Both the position numbers and the translations under genes were made by a program. DNA of 64,000 nt from Hemerocallis citrina (taxonomy: Eukaryota > Streptophyta > Magnoliopsida > Asparagales > Asphodelaceae). Under the pieces are notes generated by a model. It made no database searches and was not told the origin of the DNA. It saw only the letters and a program-made list of their open reading frames with translations. Shown here in pieces: positions 57,729 through 64,000 of the stretch. The DNA is taken from positions 19,653,708-19,717,707 of the forward strand of contig CM030360.1 of assembly GCA_017893485.1 (NCBI GenBank). Direction: 5' to 3'. The stretch's first letter is position 1. The number at the start of each line of letters is the position of its first letter.

Positions 57729-58397
57729 CAAAGAAAGCTATCAAGCGGCTTACATTTAATCTCTCCCAAAATCAATGGACCAGATCTACTCTCATAAAAC
57801 ATATTTTCCCGCCCAAAATTTCAAATTCCACAAATTCAAAATCCACTCTCTCTCTCTCCCAAAATATCCACCCGTTCACTCTCTTTCAATCTTTCTCACT
57901 ATCTCTTTCTCTTCCGCTTGCTGTCTCTCTCTTTCTTCCCTTCGCTCTCTCTCTCATCGATCGGCTCCATCTCTCTCTCTCTCTCAGAGCTTATGTACCC
58001 AACCCCTCCTCTCTCTCTCCTCACTTCCCGTCGTTCCCGACCCTCTCTCTCTCTCTCTCCAGTCACTTCCCGACCCCTCTCTCTCTCTCTCTCGACGCCA
58101 TGAAGCCCCGCCCCCACTCTCTCTCTCCACGCCCCACCTCCTGAAGCCAGCCCCGACGCCCCACCACCTCGGCGGCCCGCTTCCTCAAACCAACCCCGAT
58201 GCCCTACCTCCTGGCGCTGCCCTCCTCCTCTCTTTCTCAATCTCTCCTCACTTACCGACCCCCCTCTCTCTCTCTCGACGCCACCACCCTCTCTCATATT
58301 TGGTAATTAGTCACTTACTTTCCATTTTGCTTATTTTGCTTTTTTTTTTGTTCACTTATTTTAACTAATTTGATTTGGGTTTTTGTTACTTTTGCAG

Positions 58398-58439
58398 GGA
58401 TTGTGGGAAGCAGGTGTATTTGGGTATGGATTTTTATTT

Positions 58440-58470
<31 letters not shown>

Positions 58471-58736
58471 ATGTTGCTGAATCAGTTTTCGAAAATTGGT
58501 TTTGTTCTTATTTATGTTTTTGAAAATTTGCAGGGGGTTTTGACACTGCTCATGCTGCTGCTAGGTGAGTTTGATGATTGTTTTGTGGTTTTTTTCAATG
58601 ACCCGTTTGAGTTGAGAGAACAAATTGAGCTGAATTTTGTTGAATTAGGGCTTATGATCGAGCTGCGATCAAGTTTCGGGGAGTGGAAGCTGATATAAAC
58701 TTCACTTTGAGTGACTATGAGGAGGATTTGAAACAG
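58398..58736 (+). pseudogene. Fragment of an APETALA2-type (AP2 domain) gene: three exons with introns
   Basis: Exons 58398-58423 (26 bases), 58534-58564 (31 bases) and 58649-58736 (88 bases), each bounded by AG and GT, join in frame to [20 protein letters not shown], then [18 protein letters not shown] and ending YEEDLKQ. This is the C-terminal part of the first AP2 DNA-binding domain of the APETALA2/TOE subfamily, and the 26- and 31-base micro-exons are those of that family. The reading frame is perfect. The upstream exon (YRGV region), the second AP2 domain and the rest are not present on either side, so this is a partial copy. An intron carries a (TTG)n run. Confidence 0.93.
58440..58470 (+). 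repeat. (TTG)n microsatellite in the AP2 fragment intron
   Basis: Ten TTG triplets just after the 26-base exon donor. Confidence 0.95.
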
Positions 58737-59212
58737 GTAAAGATTGGAATTTTAAAATATTGGCCTATATTCTACTATGGATTGCATTTGCCTAGCTTCT
58801 GCTGTTTAATATTAGAATCCCCTAATTAAAGTTGATACCCAATGTTTAAAATTTTGGTGTAGAGTTCGTCAATTCAGATGGGTGTTTTGAGGTAGCTTGC
58901 ATGCTTGCTAATGTGAAAGATCCGCTGGTAAACTTAGGGTCTATTGGTAGGCTAGGAAGACCTGTTATTAGGGATTTCATGGGTCTTGGGCAAGTGCCTT
59001 TTTATCGATTCTCCTGAACCTTGGTTGGAAAGTTAAAGAAGTAATTAAGGAAGTTCCTCCAGTGGTTGTAACCTTGGTTGGAAACTTAGGGTCTATTAGT
59101 GGAATCGTCTTTTACCCAATTTCCTTTCAACACTGCAAATCCTTTTGGTATATGGTTTACCCTATGCATACTAGGTTTAACACCATTGGTCTTCTACTAA
59201 TTTTGCTTGTAG
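58737..59212. other. Intergenic or intronic, internal duplication
   Basis: CTTGGTTGGAAA(C/G)TTA and AACTTAGGGTCTATT(G/A)GT occur twice (near 58930-59020 and 59070-59100). No second AP2 domain was seen. Confidence 0.4.
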
Positions 59213-59650
59213 CATGGAAAGAACTGACGAGGAAAGAAGAGATTAACAGAGAAGAGATGAGAAAAGAGGAACGAACTGAATTTTCTCTTAGGGTGAAAAC
59301 AAAGGTGAGTTCGTTAGACTTTGGATCTCAATTTATACATTTAGATTTGTTTTGAATACATTGTCCGATTGATAGCTATATAATGCCCAAGGAACTAGCA
59401 AGGACACTCTCTGAGTGTGCAAAGCTGCAAAAGAGGAGTTTAGGTTTGGTGAAGGAGCTTGCTGCTGGATTGAACACGCAAAGGGTTGTATGCGATTTTT
59501 TTTAGTTAACATCTTTTGTCCTACTTCATGTTTGTTTGTGATATCATAATTGCTTCTGTTCAGGGTGGACAGATCTGAACCTGGGAGAAGAAGAGATGGT
59601 GAAGCTTGCTTCAATTGGTCATGAAAGGAATCCCTGGCCCTTTGCAACAA
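59213..59650 (+). pseudogene. Three unrecognised exon-like blocks
   Basis: Block 1 (59213-59304): after GCTTGTAG, ends AAAG/GTGAGT, charged (KELTRKEEINREEMRKEER). Block 2 (59383-59485): MPKELARTLSECAKLQKRS and LVKELAAGLNTQR, weak donor. Block 3 (59564-59650): after TCTGTTCAG, ends ACAA/GTATGT, with TDLNLGEEEMVKLASIGHER. All are open in one frame each and have splice-like borders. I do not recognise the protein. They may be one gene fragment or noise. Confidence 0.35.
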
Positions 59651-60273
59651 GTATGTCAACCAAGAAAGTGAGAAATTTCATTTCCGCATGTTTAATAAAT
59701 GTAGATTGTAGTAAGACCTGAAGTCATTACCTTTCATCACATTTTCAAGCATTAATTATTCTTTTGACTTAAAATATGCCAAGATGCCACCCATTTTCAT
59801 TCATGAGAAATAACGAAACAAGAGTTTTAGTACAAACCAACAAAATAATACATACTACGTATGTTCAAGCCTTACATTGTCACCAAAGTTCCTTAAGTGC
59901 TTTTTCAGTGCTCATGTGATAATTTCTTACGAAAATAGGAAATTTTTACATATGCTTCGCATATTATGTATGGAAAGTGTTTATGAGCTGGCAAGTTATT
60001 TACACATGCATATCATAATGATAGCGGAAAGTGTTTATGAGCTGGCAACCAATGTTTGTAATATAATTCATGTGTTGTATTCTTCCATAGAATGATTTTC
60101 TTTTATTCTCATCAATTTTTGATTTTTCATTGTATAGTAAATATAAAAAAAAGATACATCTTTTTTGGTACTATAAAACTGATTTCTATCTATATGGATG
60201 TCTTCTAAGGATCGAGCTATAAAGAACTTATGATCCAGTGCAATCTTATGGGAAGTTCAGATATAAAGCCCTA
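59651..60273. other. Intergenic
   Basis: AT-rich; a direct repeat GGAAAGTGTTTATGAGCTGGCAA at 59971 and 60027 (listed in part). No gene. Confidence 0.4.
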
Positions 60274-60359
60274 AACATTCATGTTCTTTTATATATAAAG
60301 CCCTAAACTGAATTGTAGAAAGTACTTTAGGGCTTTATATATAAAAGAACATGAATGTT
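60274..60359. repeat. Perfect inverted repeat, 34-bp stem and 18-base loop
   Basis: Arms 60274-60307 and 60326-60359 are exact reverse complements (AACATTCATGTTCTTTT... and ...AAAAGAACATGAATGTT). A direct copy of ATATAAAGCCCTAAAC also lies just before at 60261. It could be a miRNA/siRNA-type hairpin, a small MITE remnant or a recent local inversion. Confidence 0.9.
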
Positions 60360-60508
60360 CAAGGAAGAAACTGATATGCGACACTTTATATAGCAACTCA
60401 TATTCAATCTGCAGTTAAGGATACTCAAGTGGTTTTAGAACCTCATCTAGAGTGAGTACAATATTTTGTCGGCCATCCCATGACTGATCTTCAAATATGT
60501 GCATATTT

Positions 60509-60537
60509 CTTTCTATATTCTAACAGAATATAGAAAG
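60509..60537. repeat. Perfect 13-bp inverted repeat, 3-base loop
   Basis: CTTTCTATATTCT and AGAATATAGAAAG flank AAC. Confidence 0.85.
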
Positions 60538-61520
60538 ACCCTAAGAAAAATGTGCATTCTCTCTATATGTATATTCAATTAGACAACTAGAGTTCCAGTC
60601 ACGATTTCATGTAAGCAGAGGCAGTAAAATTGATTTATAAATAGTGCAATGCAATGATGGAGGAAAAGACAAAATGAAACTAATGCTACAAATTGTGCAG
60701 AAAAAGAAGTCAGTCAAACTGATTACATCAGATATGAGTTTCTTTAATGAGAATTGCAACGACAAAAAGACATACACTGATATATGTGCTTTAGATTTAA
60801 TGTTTTGTAGGGAATTATCAAAAGTTGAAAGTACACAGTTTCTTTCTTTCTCAATTTTTTCCTATTCATTATATGGACCCAGAAGAAGAACATAGACAAA
60901 AATGGTTCAGTGAAGATCTACATATAGATAACAATCAAGCACTACCTTGACAGAAATAGCTGAAACTGCTAAATCCTTTGTTATATCTTGAGTTGCTTTT
61001 TGTGAATCTACAAGAGTAAAAGTATCAAATATTAGTAGTATGTTATAACAATTGACAAATGCTGTATGTACTTGCTGTATGCTTCCATTTAAGCCAAAAC
61101 TAATGCTACAAGTTGTGTATGTTAACTACTTAGTGTGTGCTTCCACCAATTTTGTTCATATCAAGTTGTTTATGTTTATGTATGTTAACTTTTGTGGCAT
61201 TCATATCAAGTTGCTTATGTTCATTATTATTTAATTTGATTTTTATAAGAGGTGCATTTTTAAAAAAGAATCGTTGCACTTTGATTATATGGATTTATGA
61301 TTGTAGATATTTTATAAATAACTGATGGGGAACACATTGCACAACAAAAGTTGAAGTCTATTTTACAATATATTTTGTGAAACATAATCAAGGGTTTGTT
61401 AATTATATTAATATTTAAATGTTATGTAGTGTACTAAGGGAATGTAAAGTGCAAGGTGAATAAGTTAATTTATGTTCTTTTTAAGGTAAACCATATCTTT
61501 TGATGATGTGTTTGGCATTG
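60538..61520. other. Intergenic
   Basis: AT-rich; repeated ACTAATGCTACAA(G/A)TTGTG (60680, 61097) and TTCATATCAAGTTG(T/C)TTATGT (61155, 61199). Short open frames have no recognised domain. Confidence 0.4.
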
Positions 61521-61597
61521 CATAAAGATTGGAGGGAGGATGGAATAGTGAGCCCCATAAAAGATCAAGGACACTGCAGCTCTTGCTGGACATTCAG
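61521..61597 (+). pseudogene. Exon fragment of an aleurain-like papain-family cysteine protease
   Basis: It reads [19 protein letters not shown] then SSCWTF. This is the start of the mature enzyme with the oxyanion Gln and the catalytic Cys of the QGHCGSCW motif, where Gly is changed to Ser. It ends TTCAG, where these genes have an intron, but the next bases are GC rather than GT. No other exon of the gene is nearby. Single-exon fragment, same strand as the AP2 fragment. Confidence 0.85.
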
Positions 61598-62194
61598 GCA
61601 AATTCATCCTGAAAACATTTACATGCTTTTATTTTGTATAGCACACTTTTTGATGTAGCTTTCTACTCCATGACTGATAAATTAAGTTACTTCGGGGAAA
61701 GCTTTCTTCTTCTTCTTTAAACTTTTGTACTGTATAGTAATCTATGCTAAGATTTTGACATCATGAGAAATACTAGCTTATACTGATGGTGAGGAACATG
61801 CTATAAAAATCACAAGGACAGTAATAAAACATGAATCAACCTTCTTCAAAGTGGTATACAAGCTCCTCTTTCATGGTGCATGTTTGAGTCAAGAAAAAGA
61901 AGTTTCTAAACTAGAAAAATGGTGGTTCCGAGGAAAGGGTTTGCTTTTAGTAGGTTAAAACAAACTATATGGTATGCAAAACTCAGAGAAATATAAAGAA
62001 TAATTAAATGTACGGTTCATGTCGATGACTAAGAAATACCTTTCACTATTTATGTTTGATCATTCACTTGATTGGGGAATTGATGAGGTTGTTATCCATA
62101 AAATTGAAGCAGGATGACCAAAATATAGTGTTTATGTCGTATTGTGTGAATGCAAAACACCCGTAAAGTTAATTGGAATGGTATTCTAATTTGG
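61598..62194. other. Intergenic
   Basis: AT-rich, no gene or repeat recognised. Confidence 0.4.
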
Positions 62195-62365
62195 GTATTG
62201 ACAGATTAGAAGAATTGGGTATTGAAGGAAGTTTGTGTATTGAGAGAGATTTGGATATTTGTGTGTTGACAGATTACTAATTTGGGTATTGAGAGAGATT
62301 TGGGTATTGAGAAATTTGGGTATCTTTAAAAGCACGTATGTTTGGGTATTGAAGGAAGTCAATGT
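62195..62365 (+). repeat. Degenerate TTTGGGTATTGA repeats
   Basis: Around ten copies of (T)TTGG(G/A)TATTGA(G/A/C) separated by short spacers such as GAGAGA and CAGATTA. Confidence 0.8.
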
Positions 62366-62431
62366 GGGTGGTTTGGGAGGGATTAAGGGGAATTTTGTTG
62401 ATTTCGATATTGGAAATGCTGGATAATTCTG

Positions 62432-62531
62432 TAGGTGTAGACAATGGGCTTAATGTTGTTGATTTCGAAGAGTGTGTACTGTAGAGTTTGTAGTGTTGTA
62501 GGTGTAGGCAATGGGCTTAGTGTTGTAGGTG
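62432..62531 (+). repeat. GTAGGTGTAG(A/G)CAATGGGCTTA duplication
   Basis: Two copies near 62432 and 62499 plus a partial third GTTGTAGGTGTGG. A 60-codon open frame here is not called. Confidence 0.7.
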
Positions 62532-62639
62532 TGGAAGCTTATCGTGTTTCTGAGGATGGTTCCAAATTTTCAATGACTTCAGCTCCTATCGCTTCGTCAA
62601 GTAGAGTTGTGGATGTGGCGAGTTGAGTTTAGAATGGGT

Positions 62640-64000
62640 GGCGATTTTTGCCTAATTTAAGTAAAAAATATGAAGATCAAACATAGAATGCATAGCGTTT
62701 ATTCTAGGTTTGTTTATTACATAGAATGCTTCATTGTAACCACACCAGCTATGCAGTGTCTTTTACTAACTTGGACGTAGTCAGATGAGAGGAAAGGAAG
62801 TACTAAATTTAGGAAAGTTGTACTCTCATGGCATGAGTGATTGGGCATCACCAAGAACATTATAGACATGCTTCTAATCCAACCTTCAAGCGCCAACTAC
62901 AACTAATATCAACTAGGGCGGTCCGAAAGCACCAACTGAAATTCATCTCCATTTACCAGCAATATACACAGTTATCATGAAAAGATTTAATTAGCTGCAA
63001 AAGATAAATGATCACAATTAGCATACTTTAAAGAAAAGAAATTTAAACCAACTAATATTAACATAATTAATTTATTATAACAGAGAATAATACGGGAGGA
63101 TAAAAAAGCTTCGCGAATAAGAACTATTTCCAATTTGAGTACATAATTATCTACTAAACAAGAATTCTAATACTACCCGTTACTCCATCAGACAGATTCG
63201 AAAAACAATTCATAAGAGAAAACTGAATCAACCAACTTTAGGGTATATTTTGAAACAAACTTGATACAACCTATGGTTAGTTTATAAATAAATCAAAAAG
63301 TGCCCAAATCTCAACCCCCCAAAATTCAACATAATCACAAAACACAGAAATAAACAAAACCCATGAAAAAGGTTTCAATCTTGATTGAGGAATAATAAAA
63401 AAGATCAGTTTTTAAAAAAAAATTGAAGGCAATTCTATTATACCCACAAGCACATCAAAACTGCTATGTTTAACCCAAAACACAATCAATTTGAAAGAAA
63501 AAATCGTTAGAATCTTCAGATATGGAATCTTGGGATTTAGTGAGATTCTCCCAAAAAACTGTGCTTAGTCATTCTACATCCTGTTCATCTTTCTTGATCA
63601 CCCGACTAAACACCATATCTCATAGTAGTTAATATATTTTTTAAAATAATTTATAATCATCAAAGAAGATAGGTCATAGTAATTAATAATAGTTAATACA
63701 TTTTCTTGATTGGTTTGTTAAAATAATTAGAACGTTAATTGCTCCAATTAAAGAACGTCAATTGGTTAGTTAATATATTTCCCCAGATTGTCGTCCTTAA
63801 ATTTTGATTGATATGGACCTCAAATTTATAAATGCAACTACATTGATGAATTGGGGTTGCAATAAGGTAAATTTATATTTACTACAACTACACCCTATGT
63901 TAACCGTTAATTGCTGCTAATTTAATGCTTCTTCTTTTTTTTCCAGATTGTCGTCCACACTCAAAACCGTCATGTACATATTGACAGTTTAACTTTTTGT
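62640..64000. other. Intergenic to window end
   Basis: AT-rich with no recognised gene. Duplicated segments CATAGTA(G/A)TTAATA (63621, 63675) and CCAGATTGTCGTCC (63784, 63945) are the only structure seen. Confidence 0.4.

Larger units (their letters stand above)
56427..58300 (+). mobile_element. LTR element with a 125-base internal region (internally deleted or TRIM/LARD-like)
   Basis: LTR copy 1 (56427-57515) starts TATAACACCCCGTAG and ends GGGGCGTTACA. Next come a Met-tRNA primer site (57518), 125 bases, a purine tract AAAGGGGGTGTA, and LTR copy 2 starting TGTAACACCCTGTAG at 57641. Copy 2 is similar for its first 200 bases or so, then becomes CT-rich and its 3' part is not seen; the right limit is uncertain. 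No genes fit inside. Confidence 0.7.

Noticed and set aside
57775..58368. 197-codon Ser/Leu-rich open frame
   Set aside because: It is a translation of CT-rich low-complexity DNA. The antisense frame is equally open.
62444..62626. 60-codon frame near the right end
   Set aside because: Lies in duplicated Gly/Val-encoding repeats, no domain recognised.

Overview
The window is plant nuclear DNA, probably from a dicot. No prokaryotic features were seen. Most of the first 54.3 kb is transposable elements inserted into one another. The last 9.7 kb is AT-rich host DNA with small repeats, a very short LTR element and pieces of plant genes.

Layout. Element A (before 1 to 38171) is a Ty3/gypsy element of the Tat lineage; only the end of its 5' LTR is in the window. 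Its gag gene is split at 1698/26502 by a 3.6 kb solo LTR (1699-26496, target duplication ATGAT). That solo LTR is split by a chromodomain Ty3/gypsy element on the minus strand (4675-25881, duplication TATGT, Tekay/Del-like, two LTRs of about 3.18 kb). The pol gene of the chromovirus is split by a 9.6 kb CACTA (En/Spm) DNA transposon (9434-19049, duplication AAG) with a near-complete TNP2-type transposase gene. This is four nested levels, so the insertion order can be read directly. A 257-base host spacer separates element A from element B (38429-54321, duplication GGAAC), a second Tat-lineage element with two 601-base LTRs. Element B carries a probable solo LTR of its own (50956-51996).

Gene logic. 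Both Tat elements have gag-protease-RT-RNase H-integrase on the plus strand. On the minus strand, between integrase and the 3' LTR, they carry a spliced antisense gene with a matching exon structure (two short introns) and a TATA box 190-200 bases before its ATG. Extra coiled-coil exons lie further along the antisense strand. Two kinds of tandem array flank the antisense genes in both elements, with different unit lengths (116 and about 250 bases in A; 111 and 224 bases in B). All retroelement genes are broken, mostly by nonsense codons of the C-to-T type expected from decay of methylated DNA. The CACTA transposase looks intact.

Right flank (54327-64000). This holds two small Helitron-like elements and a third Helitron-like 3' end, an LTR element whose internal region is only 125 bases, three exons of an APETALA2-type gene with their introns (58398-58736), three unrecognised exon-like blocks (59213-59650), a perfect 34-bp-stem hairpin (60274-60359) and one exon of an aleurain-like cysteine protease (61521-61597). 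Unrelated gene fragments in one orientation suggest gene capture by a transposon, but the carrier's ends were not found.
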